A stretch of DNA of 64,000 nt from NCBI GenBank assembly GCA_020632715.1, contig JACKFA010000005.1, positions 496,001 through 560,000 of the forward strand. The letters are read 5' to 3'. The DNA comes from Deltaproteobacteria bacterium. GTDB lineage: Bacteria > Myxococcota_A > UBA9042 > PHBI01. Both the position numbers and the translations under genes were made by a program. The notes beneath the pieces were generated by a model, which saw nothing but the letters and a program-made list of their open reading frames with translations, was not told where the DNA came from and did not search any database. Below, one piece after another: positions 36,137 through 43,222 of this stretch (positions within the stretch are counted from its first letter, which is position 1; each line of letters starts with the position of its first letter).

Positions 36137-37533
36137 CACGGGGCCTCCGGGGCGCCGGCCGGCGCGAGGGTGGCGCCGATGAGCTGCTCGATGCGGACGA
36201 CCGCCTTGAAGTGGTCGGCGGCGGCGCGCTCGCGGGCGAGGGCGAAGCTGTAGTAGACGCCGCGGGCCTCGAGGAAGTCCGTGAAGTGCCCGGCGTCGGC
36301 CTGGTTCCACTGCTCGGCGGTCTCCATGGCGCGGGCGGCCTCGGGGAGGAGCTGCTCGTCGTAGAGGGTGCGCAGGCGGCGGGCGTCGCGCTCCTTGAAG
36401 AGGGCGTCGGCGATCGCGGCGCGGAGGCGGTCGAGGTGGGCCTTCTTGTCGGCGAGGGCGGCGTCGCGCTCGGCGTGGGCCTCGGCGACCTTGGCGGCGT
36501 TGTCACCGAACCAGATCGGGAGCGAGAGGGAGAACATGACGCCGACGGCGTCCTGGCCGCTATCCTGGACATCGGGCATCCGCGCGGGGCCGTTGCCGAG
36601 CCACATCACGCCGACCCCGAGGTCCGGGAGCCAGCTCGACTCGGCGAGGAGGGCGCGCGCGTCGGCGGCGTGGATCCGCTGGTCGAGCTCGTGGAGCTCC
36701 TGCTGGTGGGCGAGCGCCGTGGCGAGGAGCGCGCGCTCGTCGAGGTCGACGGCGAGGTTCGGGAGCGCGGACGGCGGCGCGAGCGCGGCGCGCCGCGGGC
36801 GGCCGAGGGCGGCGTTGAGGGCCGCGGCGGTGGTGGCGAGCTGCTCCTCGAGGCGGATCCGGTCGTAGCCGAGCTGGGCGAGCTGGGACTTCGCCTTCGA
36901 CACGTCGAAGAGCGTGCCGCGGCTCGCGCTGTAGCGCGTGGCGGCGACGTCGGAGAGGGCCTTCGCGATGGCGAGGTGCTGGTCGACGACGCGGAGGGCG
37001 CGGGAGGCGTAGTAGTAGTCGGCCCAGGCGTCCTCGAGGCGCGTGACCTCGTCGCGCACGACGCGATCGTGGACGGCGCCGGCGGCGCGCGCGAGGGCGG
37101 TCGCGGCGTCGGCGCGCGCGACGAGCTTCGTCGGGAAGGGGATGGCCTGCGTGAGCTGGAGGCGGTGCGCGTTCGGGCCAACGCGCGTCTCGACGGGCTC
37201 CGGCAGGTAGGTGTAGGTGAGGACCGGCTGCGGCAGGGTCGAGGCCTGCGGCACGCGCTCGATGGCGGCGCGCCAGCGGGCGCGGGAGGCGGCGATGGTC
37301 GGGCTCCGCGCGAGCAGGGCGCGCACGAGGTCGGGGAGCTCGCCCGAGAGCGGCGGCGCCTCGGCCTCCGCGGCCTCGGCGGCGGCGTCGGCGCGCTCGA
37401 GCGCTTCGACGGTGGTCGCGCCGGGCTCGAGCCAGGCGGTGTCGCCGGTCCAGGGCGCCGTGCTCGCGCTCGCGCACCCGGCGACGACGCTCGTCAGGAC
37501 GAGCCACGCGCCGATCTGTCCAGGGCTCCACAC
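36136..37533 (-). CDS. cusC: CusC-like outer-membrane efflux lipoprotein (TolC family)
   Basis: Outer-membrane channel of the tripartite copper/silver exporter, 465 residues. The start is GTG 37533, with GAGGAG about 8 bases upstream, because it gives a lipoprotein signal ending VVAGC with C20 as the lipidated cysteine. The frame is open further upstream but that sequence lacks a ribosome-binding site. Two OEP halves are visible: RLQLTQAIPFPTKL, DAWADYYYASRALR and TRYSASRGTLFDVSKAKSQL in the first, and DAVGVMFSLSLPIWFGDN in the second. It is the first gene of the operon cusC, second channel, cusB, cusA, all linked by ATGA/GTGA overlaps, behind a near-perfect sigma54 promoter. Confidence 0.88.
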   Translation of the reverse strand: MWSPGQIGAWLVLTSVVAGCASASTAPWTGDTAWLEPGATTVEALERADAAAEAAEAEAPPLSGELPDLVRALLARSPTIAASRARWRAAIERVPQASTLPQPVLTYTYLPEPVETRVGPNAHRLQLTQAIPFPTKLVARADAATALARAAGAVHDRVVRDEVTRLEDAWADYYYASRALRVVDQHLAIAKALSDVAATRYSASRGTLFDVSKAKSQLAQLGYDRIRLEEQLATTAAALNAALGRPRRAALAPPSALPNLAVDLDERALLATALAHQQELHELDQRIHAADARALLAESSWLPDLGVGVMWLGNGPARMPDVQDSGQDAVGVMFSLSLPIWFGDNAAKVAEAHAERDAALADKKAHLDRLRAAIADALFKERDARRLRTLYDEQLLPEAARAMETAEQWNQADAGHFTDFLEARGVYYSFALARERAAADHFKAVVRIEQLIGATLAPAGAPEAP

Positions 37534-37570
37534 CAGGTCGTCTCCTCGGAGGGCGGTCGGCCTCGGGCTT

Positions 37571-37586
37571 TGCAAGGGGCATGCCA
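37571..37586 (-). promoter_or_regulatory. Sigma54 -24/-12 promoter of the cus operon
   Basis: Reading on the minus strand: TGGCATG-CCCC-TTGCA, 11 of 12 matches to TGGCACG-N4-TTGCW with GG and GC in register. Predicted transcription start is near 37560, leaving a leader of about 27 bases before the cusC GTG at 37533. The NtrC-family activator encoded at 39301 is the obvious candidate regulator. Confidence 0.8.
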
Positions 37587-37603
37587 AGGGCGACGCGACG
37601 CGC

Positions 37604-37619
37604 TGGCATGGGACGTGCT
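37604..37619 (+). promoter_or_regulatory. Sigma54-like -24/-12 promoter of the DUF3347 gene
   Basis: TGGCATG-GGAC-GTGCT on the plus strand, 10 of 12 matches to the sigma54 consensus with correct GG/GC spacing. It faces away from the cus promoter; the two TGGCATG boxes are 17 bases apart and form an inverted pair (CATGCCA...TGGCATG). Predicted transcription start is near 37630, with a start codon at 37657 behind CAGGAG. Confidence 0.65.
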
Positions 37620-37656
37620 CGAGCGCCGGGCGTCAACCGCTTCCCAGGAGCCTCCC

Positions 37657-38124
37657 ATGCTCGCGTTCAGGATCACCACCGCCCTCGCCGCCGCCGCGCT
37701 CCTCGTCACCGGCGCCGCCGCGGCCACGTCGGCCGCTCCCGCGGCGCCCGCGGGCGCCGTCGTCGACGGCTACCTCGACGTCCACGCCGCCCTCTTCGCC
37801 GACGACCTCGCGGCCGCGCAGACCGCGGCCAAGGCGCTCGCCGCGAAGGCCGACGCCAAGGCCCACGCCGACCTCGCGCGCGCCGCCGGCGCCGTCGCGG
37901 CCGCGAAGGACCTCGACGCCGCGCGCCTCGCCTTCGGCGACGCCTCGAAGGCCCTCCTGACCGCGCTCGCCGCCGCCCCGGGGAGCGGTGTGGGCCTCCA
38001 CGCGTTCACGTGCCCGATGGCGAAGGGCTACCAGAAGTGGGTGCAGCGCGTCGACGAGGTGCGGAACCCGTACATGGGCAAGCGGATGCCGCGCTGCGGG
38101 AGCCACGCCGAGCTCACGCCCTGA
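37657..38124 (+). CDS. Secreted DUF3347 protein (copper-associated)
   Basis: Small exported protein of 155 residues. The signal peptide is about 1-23 (MLAFRITTALAAAALLVTG...AAA). A helical DUF3347-type domain follows, ending FTCPMAKGYQKW, RNPYMGKRMPRCG. The CPM and MPRCG motifs, with methionine, cysteine and histidine, are candidate periplasmic Cu(I)/Ag(I) ligands. The same domain is fused to the C terminus of the CusB adaptor in the divergent operon, so this may be a periplasmic metal carrier feeding that pump, comparable in role (not sequence) to CusF. ATG 37657 has CAGGAG 6 bases upstream. Confidence 0.82.
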   Translation: MLAFRITTALAAAALLVTGAAAATSAAPAAPAGAVVDGYLDVHAALFADDLAAAQTAAKALAAKADAKAHADLARAAGAVAAAKDLDAARLAFGDASKALLTALAAAPGSGVGLHAFTCPMAKGYQKWVQRVDEVRNPYMGKRMPRCGSHAELTP

Positions 38125-38149
38125 CCCCTCGGCGCGCTGTCGGAGAATA

Positions 38150-38178
38150 TTCGACACCGTCGCCCAGGACTGTATAAA
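38150..38178 (+). promoter_or_regulatory. Sigma70-type promoter of the two-component genes
   Basis: TTCGAC (38150-38155), 17-base spacer, TATAAA (38173-38178), in a short AT-rich patch unusual for this sequence. It lies just upstream of the sensor kinase start at 38205, whose ribosome-binding site is GGGAGG (38195-38200). No sigma54 elements are seen here, so the sensor/regulator pair appears to be expressed by the housekeeping sigma factor. Confidence 0.7.
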
Positions 38179-38204
38179 TCTCTACACCCACTCCGGGAGG
38201 CGCC

Positions 38205-39308
38205 GTGACCGAGACCGCCGTGAAGCCTGCCGCGCCGTGGTCGCGGCGACTGCGCTCGCCGTGGATCGGCGTCGCGGCGCTCGTGGTGGGGATCACGGTC
38301 GGGCACTACCTGACGAACCCGGCGGACGCCGTCGGGCACGACCTCTTCCGGCGCCTCTACTACCTGCCGATCGTGTGGGCGGCGTTCACGGGTGGGCTCC
38401 GCGCGGGCGTCGGCGTGGCCGTGGTGGCGGCGCTCGCCTACATCCCGCACGCCTTCCTGATGCCGCACCACCTCGACCCGGCGGGCACGACCGACAAGGT
38501 GCTCGAGATCGTGCTCTACGTCGGGGTCGGCGCGCTCGCGGGGGTGCTCGTGGAGCGGGAGCGGCGGGCCCGGCGCCACGCGGAGCGCGCCGCGCGCGAG
38601 CGCCTCGCGGCCGAGCAGCAGACGACGCGCCTCCAGAGCCTCGTCCAGCTCACGCGCGGGCTCGCGCACGAGATCCGGAACCCGCTCGGCGGCATCCACG
38701 GCGCGCTCGAGATCGTTGCGAGCGCGGCGCCGGCGTCGGGACCGGCGCAGGAGATGGCGGCCATCGCGATGCGCGAGACGACGCGCCTCTCGCGGGTCGT
38801 CGACGACTTCCTCGCGTTCGCGCGGCCGCGCGACCCGGCGATCGAGCCGTTCGACGCCGCGCCGGCGGTCGAGCACGTCGTGGCGCTCTTGCAGGACACC
38901 GCCCGGGACGCCGGCGTGACGCTCGCCGCGGCCGCCGCGGACGCGCGCGCGCTCGGTGACGCGGACCAGGTGATCCAGGTGCTCGTGAACCTCGTGAGGA
39001 ACGCGCTCCAGGCGACGCCGGCGGGGGGACGCGTGGTGGTCGGCGCGGCCGCGGCGGGCGACGGCGCGGGCGTGCGCTTCGTGGTCGAGGACACGGGCGC
39101 GGGCGTGCCGGCGCACCTCGGGGCGTCGATCTACGACCCCTACGTCACCGGCCACGAGGGCGGGTCCGGGCTCGGCCTGAGCGTGGCGGCGCAGCTCGTC
39201 GCGCAGCAGGGGGGCGCGCTCGCGCACGAGGCCCGCCAGGGCGGCGGCACGGCGTTCCACTTCACGCTGCCGCGCGCGGGCGCGGGAGGAGGCGGGCGCG
39301 ATGCGTGA
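38205..39308 (+). CDS. Membrane sensor histidine kinase, likely copper-responsive
   Basis: Sensor kinase of 367 residues, starting at GTG 38205. About four hydrophobic segments occupy residues 18-116, with only short loops and no large periplasmic domain. A coiled linker (118-145) leads to the H-box RGLAHEIRNPLGG with phosphorylated H155, then the N-box NLVRNALQATP and the glycine boxes VEDTGAGVP and GSGLGLS. It overlaps the response regulator by 8 bases, so the two form a cognate pair. Position beside cusCBA and DUF3347 suggests it senses metal or envelope stress. With small loops, it may sense within the membrane or need a partner such as the DUF3347 protein; that is inference. Confidence 0.88.
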   Translation: MTETAVKPAAPWSRRLRSPWIGVAALVVGITVGHYLTNPADAVGHDLFRRLYYLPIVWAAFTGGLRAGVGVAVVAALAYIPHAFLMPHHLDPAGTTDKVLEIVLYVGVGALAGVLVERERRARRHAERAARERLAAEQQTTRLQSLVQLTRGLAHEIRNPLGGIHGALEIVASAAPASGPAQEMAAIAMRETTRLSRVVDDFLAFARPRDPAIEPFDAAPAVEHVVALLQDTARDAGVTLAAAAADARALGDADQVIQVLVNLVRNALQATPAGGRVVVGAAAAGDGAGVRFVVEDTGAGVPAHLGASIYDPYVTGHEGGSGLGLSVAAQLVAQQGGALAHEARQGGGTAFHFTLPRAGAGGGGRDA

Positions 39309-40722
39309 TCCGGCGGCGCCGCCGCGGGTGCTCGTGGCCGAGGACGACGCGAGCATGCGGCGGATCCTCGAGTTCAACCTCGTGGAGGAGGGCTTCGAGG
39401 TGCACCTCGTCGAGCGCGGCGATGACGCGATCGCCTTGCTGTCGGCGGACGAGCCGCGCTTCGACCTCGTGCTCTCCGACGTGAAGATGCCGGGGGCCGA
39501 CGGGCTCGCGGTGCTGCGGGCGGCGAAGCGGGCGCACCCCGACGTGCAGGTGATCCTCGTGACGGCGTTCGGCACGGTCGACCACGCGATCGAGGCGATG
39601 GCGGCGGGGGCGGCGGACTACATCACGAAGCCGTTCCAGCGGGCGGAGCTCAAGGCGCGGGCGCGGCAGGCGCTCGAGCGCGGGTCGCTCGCGCGGGAGA
39701 ACCGCGAGCTGCGGCAGCGGGCGGCGGCGGACACGGAGGCGCCGATCCTGTCGGCGAGCCCGCGCATGGTGGAGGTGCTGCGGGTGGTCGATCGCGTCGC
39801 GCGCGCCGGCGTGACCGTGCTGCTCACGGGCGAGAGCGGCACGGGGAAGGAGCTCGTCGCGCGGCGGATCCACCGCGAGAGCGGACGGAGCGGGGCGTTC
39901 GTGCCGGTGAACTGCGCGGCGCTGCCGGCGGCGCTGCTCGAGAACGAGCTCTTCGGGCACGAGCGGGGCGCGTTCACGGGGGCGGACCGGGCGCGGGTCG
40001 GGCGGTTCGAGCAGGCGCACCGGGGGACGCTGATGCTCGACGAGGTGGGCGAGCTGCCGCTCGAGCTGCAGGCGAAGATCCTGCGCGTCCTCGAGGAGCG
40101 CGTGGTCGACCGGCTCGGCGGGCGCGAGCGCGTGCCGGTGGAGGTGGCCGTGGTGGCGGCGACGAACCGCGACCTCGCGGCGGCGGTGAGGGAGGGCGCG
40201 TTCCGCGAGGACCTGTACCACCGGCTCTCCGTGATCCCGATCCGCCTGCCGCCGCTGCGGGAGCGGCGGGACGACATCCCGCTCCTCATCCGGCACTTCC
40301 TCGAGCGGCTCGGTGCGCCGCAGGTGTCGGTGGCGCCGGCGCTGCTCGCGGAGCTCGAGCGCGCGCCGTGGCCGGGGAACGTGCGGCAGCTGCGGAACAC
40401 GATCGAGCGGATGCTGCTGCTGCGGCGGTCGGACGTGCTCGATCTCGGGGACCTGGCGCCGCCGGGCGAGGGGGCGCCGAGCGAGGCGGCGCCTGCGTCG
40501 TCGGGGGGCGCGGCGGACGCGGCGGGTGGCCTCCTCGTCCCGGGCGGCGTCGTCCTCCCGGAGGAGGGCTTCAGCCTGCCCGAGCTCGAGAAGGAGCTCG
40601 TGCTGAAGGCGCTCGCGCGCTTCGACGGGAACCGCTCGGCGGCGGCGCGCTACCTCGGCGTGCCGCGGCACGTGCTGCTGTATCGGCTGTCGAAGTACGA
40701 GGACGAGGGTTCGCCGGGGTGA
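39301..40722 (+). CDS. NtrC-family sigma54-dependent response regulator
   Basis: Activator of 473 residues. Receiver domain 8-125 with acidic pair D15/D16 (AEDDA), phosphorylated D60 (LSDVKMPG) and K110 (ITKPF). The AAA+ domain has Walker A GESGTGKE (177-184), the sigma54-contact loop GAFTGA (223-228) and Walker B LMLDE (D250, E251). The C-terminal Fis-type helix-turn-helix is GNRSAAARYLGVPRHVLLYR. It should bind an enhancer site and drive open-complex formation at sigma54 promoters. Two such promoters lie about 1.7 kb upstream between cusC and the DUF3347 gene. Overall layout resembles ZraR rather than the OmpR-type CusR that controls cus in E. coli. Confidence 0.93.
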   Translation: MRDPAAPPRVLVAEDDASMRRILEFNLVEEGFEVHLVERGDDAIALLSADEPRFDLVLSDVKMPGADGLAVLRAAKRAHPDVQVILVTAFGTVDHAIEAMAAGAADYITKPFQRAELKARARQALERGSLARENRELRQRAAADTEAPILSASPRMVEVLRVVDRVARAGVTVLLTGESGTGKELVARRIHRESGRSGAFVPVNCAALPAALLENELFGHERGAFTGADRARVGRFEQAHRGTLMLDEVGELPLELQAKILRVLEERVVDRLGGRERVPVEVAVVAATNRDLAAAVREGAFREDLYHRLSVIPIRLPPLRERRDDIPLLIRHFLERLGAPQVSVAPALLAELERAPWPGNVRQLRNTIERMLLLRRSDVLDLGDLAPPGEGAPSEAAPASSGGAADAAGGLLVPGGVVLPEEGFSLPELEKELVLKALARFDGNRSAAARYLGVPRHVLLYRLSKYEDEGSPG

Positions 40723-40748
40723 CCACTCCGGGGTGGCCACGATGGGGG

Positions 40749-40983
40749 TAACCACGGAGACACGGAGACACGGAGGGGGCACGGAGGGAGCAGCACGGAG
40801 AGGACGGTGCTGGCGCCCCCTCTTCCTTGCACCTCGGGCTCTGCTCGGCGTCGCGATCCCCGATATCCCTCTGATCTCGAAGGGAAACCACGGAGGCACG
40901 GAGGCACGGAGGGAGCAACACGGAGAGAGGACCGACACGGCGTCCTCTCCGTGCTTCCTCCGTGTCTCCGTGTCTCCGTGGTC
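40749..40983. repeat. Palindromic repeat cluster (CCACGGAGACACGGAG type)
   Basis: This fills most of the 313-base gap between the response regulator and the aldo/keto reductase gene. Two direct copies (about 40749-40804 and 40885-40932) read AACCACGGAGNCACGGAG and onward to CACGGAGAG. A third, inverted copy (40940-40983) ends GTGTCTCCGTGTCTCCGTGG. The inverted copy can pair with either direct copy to form a long hairpin. Both flanking genes point into it, so it could act as a terminator. Its internal CACGGAG heptamers resemble dispersed repeats common in environmental genomes. I see no coding potential here. Confidence 0.8.
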
Positions 40984-41035
40984 ACGTTCCGCGCGATCCC
41001 AGCGCGGCCCAAGCGCCCAGGTGACGGCGGACGCG

Positions 41036-42049
41036 CTACTTCGGCGCCGGCACCCGCGTGCCGCCCTGCCGCTCGAACATCCAGCCCGGGTACTCCTGCG
41101 GGAGCGCCGACGCCGAATCCAGCGCGGTGATCTCGGCCTCCGTCAGGTCGAGCGTCGTCGCGGCGAGGTTGTCCTCGAGCTGCTCGAGCGTCTTCGCGCC
41201 GATGATGGTGCTCGTCACCCACGGGCGGCTCCGCACCCACGCGAGCGCGACCCGCGCCACCGACACCTCGCGCGCCTTCGCCACCTCGCGCATCGCGACG
41301 ATGCAGCGCTCCGCGCGGTCCCGGTCGACCGGCGGGAAGTCGAAGCTGCCGCGGCGCGTGCCGTCCGCGTTCTGCTTGTCCGCGAGGAGCCCGCCCGCGA
41401 GCGGGCTCCAGACCATCACGCCCACCCCCTGATCCGCCGCCATCGGCGCGATCTCGCGCTCGAGGTCGCGCCCGGCGATCGAGTAGTAGCTCTGCACGGT
41501 CGCGACACGCGCGTAGCCGCGCTGCTCCGAGATCCCGAGCGCCTTCATGATGTGCCAGGCGCCCCAGTTCGACACGCCGAAGTAGCGGACGAGCCCGCGC
41601 GAGACGAGGTCGTCGAGGGCGCGCAGCGTCTCGTCGATCGGGGTCACCCGGTCGAAGCCGTGGATCTGGTAGAGGTCGATGTGGTCGAGCTTGAGCCGCT
41701 CGAGGCTCGCCTCGACCGCGTCCATCAGGTGCCCGCGCGAGGCGCCCATGTCGTTCGGCCCCTCGCCGACCCGGCCGAACGCCTTCGTCGCGATCACGAC
41801 ATCCTTGCGCGCGACGCCCAGGTTCTCGAGCGCGACGCCGAGCATCTTCTCGGACAGCCCTTCGCTGTACACGTCCGCCGTGTCGATGAAGTTCACGCCG
41901 GCCTCGAGCGAGCGCTTCACGATGTCGTCGACGAGCGGCTGCTCCTGCTCGCCGACCACCTTCCAGAAGCCGCGCCCGCCGAAGGTCATCGTGCCGAGGC
42001 ACAGCTCCGAGACGAAGAGGCCGGTCCGGCCGAGTTGGTTGTAGCGCAT
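41036..42049 (-). CDS. Aldo/keto reductase
   Basis: NADPH-dependent oxidoreductase of the aldo/keto reductase superfamily, 337 residues, (beta/alpha)8 barrel. Visible are LGTMTFGG at the start, NFIDTADVYSEG with catalytic D and Y, VVIATKAFG (lysine), DLYQIHGFD (histidine), GVSNWGAWH, and the cofactor segment near STIIGAKTLEQLEDNL. It resembles the YajO/Tas-like or potassium-channel-beta-like groups; substrate cannot be told. ATG 42049 is preceded by GGAGGA. The frame stays open 20 codons upstream without a second ribosome-binding site. It is divergent from the DUF6544 gene, sharing a 207-base intergenic region that holds a palindrome and a sigma54-like promoter pointing the other way. Confidence 0.93.
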   Translation of the reverse strand: MRYNQLGRTGLFVSELCLGTMTFGGRGFWKVVGEQEQPLVDDIVKRSLEAGVNFIDTADVYSEGLSEKMLGVALENLGVARKDVVIATKAFGRVGEGPNDMGASRGHLMDAVEASLERLKLDHIDLYQIHGFDRVTPIDETLRALDDLVSRGLVRYFGVSNWGAWHIMKALGISEQRGYARVATVQSYYSIAGRDLEREIAPMAADQGVGVMVWSPLAGGLLADKQNADGTRRGSFDFPPVDRDRAERCIVAMREVAKAREVSVARVALAWVRSRPWVTSTIIGAKTLEQLEDNLAATTLDLTEAEITALDSASALPQEYPGWMFERQGGTRVPAPK

Positions 42050-42169
42050 GGTCCGCGTCCTCCTGCTCTGGGTGCCCGCATCGTGCGCCCTCACCCGCCG
42101 GATGTGCAAGTGAGGCGCTGACGTTCATGGGCCCGCGGAGCGCCCCGGTGTGGCCGGCCGCCCAGGCGC

Positions 42170-42188
42170 GGTGTGCGAAAAGGCACAG
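42170..42188 (+). promoter_or_regulatory. Palindromic upstream site, GGTGTG-N2-AAAA-N2-CACAG (copy 2)
   Basis: GGTGTG-CG-AAAA-GG-CACAG, the same 19-bp layout as the site at 27993-28011. It is centred at 42179, about 51 bases upstream of the -24 GG of the sigma54-like promoter at 42229. Matching sequence and spacing at two unrelated genes argues for a shared activator. The divergent aldo/keto reductase could also be affected, although I see no sigma54 promoter facing it. Confidence 0.6.
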
Positions 42189-42228
42189 GCGCCCCCCGGT
42201 TGCCTCCATGATTTCGGTCGGTTGCGAG

Positions 42229-42244
42229 TGGCACGCCCGCTGCT
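42229..42244 (+). promoter_or_regulatory. Sigma54-like -24/-12 promoter of the DUF6544 gene
   Basis: TGGCACG-CCCG-CTGCT, 11 of 12 matches to the sigma54 consensus with exact GG/GC spacing. Predicted transcription start is near 42255. That would make the GTG at 42257 essentially leaderless, or leave about 11 bases before the ATG at 42266. Confidence 0.65.
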
Positions 42245-42256
42245 ATCCCTTCGCCC

Positions 42257-43162
42257 GTGACCGGAATGAGCTCGAGAGTGGCCGTGGCCACGTCCGGGGA
42301 TGCCGCTCGCTCCCCTTGCCTGCACCTCGCTGAGCGGTATCTCGGACGTGCGCTCACGGCCCACTCTCATCGACTTCGTCGGGTCATCGTGGCGATGGAA
42401 GGTTCGCTGAGGCTCGGCGGCGCCTGGCGCCCGTTCCGCTCGGCCCTCCGGGTCGAGCCCGGGCGCGGCTTCGAGTGGCGCGCGCGCCTGCGCCTGCTGG
42501 GTCTGCCCGCCAGCGGCTTCGGCGCGGCGCCCGCTCAGACGCGAGCCGACCCGTGGCCGAGAGTTCGGGTCGTCTGCCAAGGAGGAGGCCGCAGGCGTAC
42601 CCGCAGGTACGCCGAGGACCGACGACGAAGGCAGGCGGCCCGAGCGCCGGCCACGGGCGCTCGCGGCGAGTGGGCGCCGCGCCCCCATCGCTACCGGGAC
42701 GGCGTCGGGGAGATGCGTTGGCGTCTCCTCGGCGTCGTGCCCCTCGTGAACGCCTCGAACGCGGACGTCACGCGCTCCGCGCGGCAGCGCGCCGCCGCCG
42801 AGCTGGTCTTCTGCCCCGCCGGGCAGGCCGGGCACGTGACCTACACCGAGACCGACGACGGCTGGCTCCGCGCGGAGGTCGCCCTCGACGGCGAGCAGAT
42901 CCCCGTCGACCTCGCCGTCGACGCGCGCGGCGACGTCAGCGCCCTCCGCATGCTGCGCTGGGGCGACCCCGGCGACACCGGCGTCTTCGGCTACCACCGC
43001 TTCGGCGCCGACCTCTCCGAGCCGCGCGACGTCGGCGGCGTCGTGATCCCGACCCGCATGGAGGCCGGCTGGTTCTACGGCACGCCGCGCTTCGCGAGCG
43101 ACGGCGCCTTCTTCCGCGCCCGCGTGACCGACGTCCGGCCAGCGCCCGACCTCGCCTGGTAG
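42257..43162 (+). CDS. DUF6544-family protein with in-frame palindromic insertion
   Basis: Protein of 301 residues (or 298 from the ATG at 42266). Residues about 25-88 (AERYLGRAL, GAWRPFRSALRVEPGRGFEW, RLRLLGLPASGF) and from about 145 onward (YRDGVGEMRWRLLGVVPLV, ELVFCPA, DGEQIPVDLAVDARGDVSAL, PTRMEAGWFYGTPRF) match what I know of DUF6544. Between them, residues 89-143 are an arginine-rich stretch encoded by a 163-base hairpin element. Without it, the two halves would join as in normal family members. The frame stays open, so the protein may still be made with an extra loop. Function of DUF6544 is unknown to me. Neither start has a good ribosome-binding site. The upstream sigma54-like promoter and palindrome suggest regulated expression. 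Confidence 0.75.
   Translation: MTGMSSRVAVATSGDAARSPCLHLAERYLGRALTAHSHRLRRVIVAMEGSLRLGGAWRPFRSALRVEPGRGFEWRARLRLLGLPASGFGAAPAQTRADPWPRVRVVCQGGGRRRTRRYAEDRRRRQAARAPATGARGEWAPRPHRYRDGVGEMRWRLLGVVPLVNASNADVTRSARQRAAAELVFCPAGQAGHVTYTETDDGWLRAEVALDGEQIPVDLAVDARGDVSALRMLRWGDPGDTGVFGYHRFGADLSEPRDVGGVVIPTRMEAGWFYGTPRFASDGAFFRARVTDVRPAPDLAW
42521..42683. repeat. Long hairpin (MITE/REP-like) element inside the DUF6544 gene
   Basis: The ends are inverted: GGCGCGGCGCCCGCTC (42521-42536) against GAGTGGGCGCCGCGCC (42668-42683), 15 of 16 pairs. The centre is a perfect GGCGTACC-CGCA-GGTACGCC hairpin (42594-42613), and intermediate stretches (for example GGCCGAGAG / CCACGGG regions) pair imperfectly. The whole element folds back on itself. 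It begins exactly at a codon boundary and keeps the frame open. I see no second copy in the window. Confidence 0.7.
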
Positions 43163-43222
43163 GGTCGGCAGGCTGCGCCCCATGGGGTAGCCTACCGCCC
43201 CAACCGAGACCGGGAGGCCCCC

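Noticed and set aside
35534..36310. A separate lipoprotein gene starting at 36136 and running on in its original frame past 35950
   Set aside because: After the G6 run this frame becomes proline/serine-rich shadow sequence. The OEP-like coding sense continues in the neighbouring frame, so it is one frameshifted gene.
40749..40983. CRISPR array
   Set aside because: The repeats are short, uneven and inverted rather than regular direct repeats with unique spacers, and no cas genes are present.
42050..42228. Sigma54 promoter for the aldo/keto reductase
   Set aside because: No GG/GC pair with 10-base spacing and a reasonable consensus was found on the minus strand between the palindrome and the start codon.
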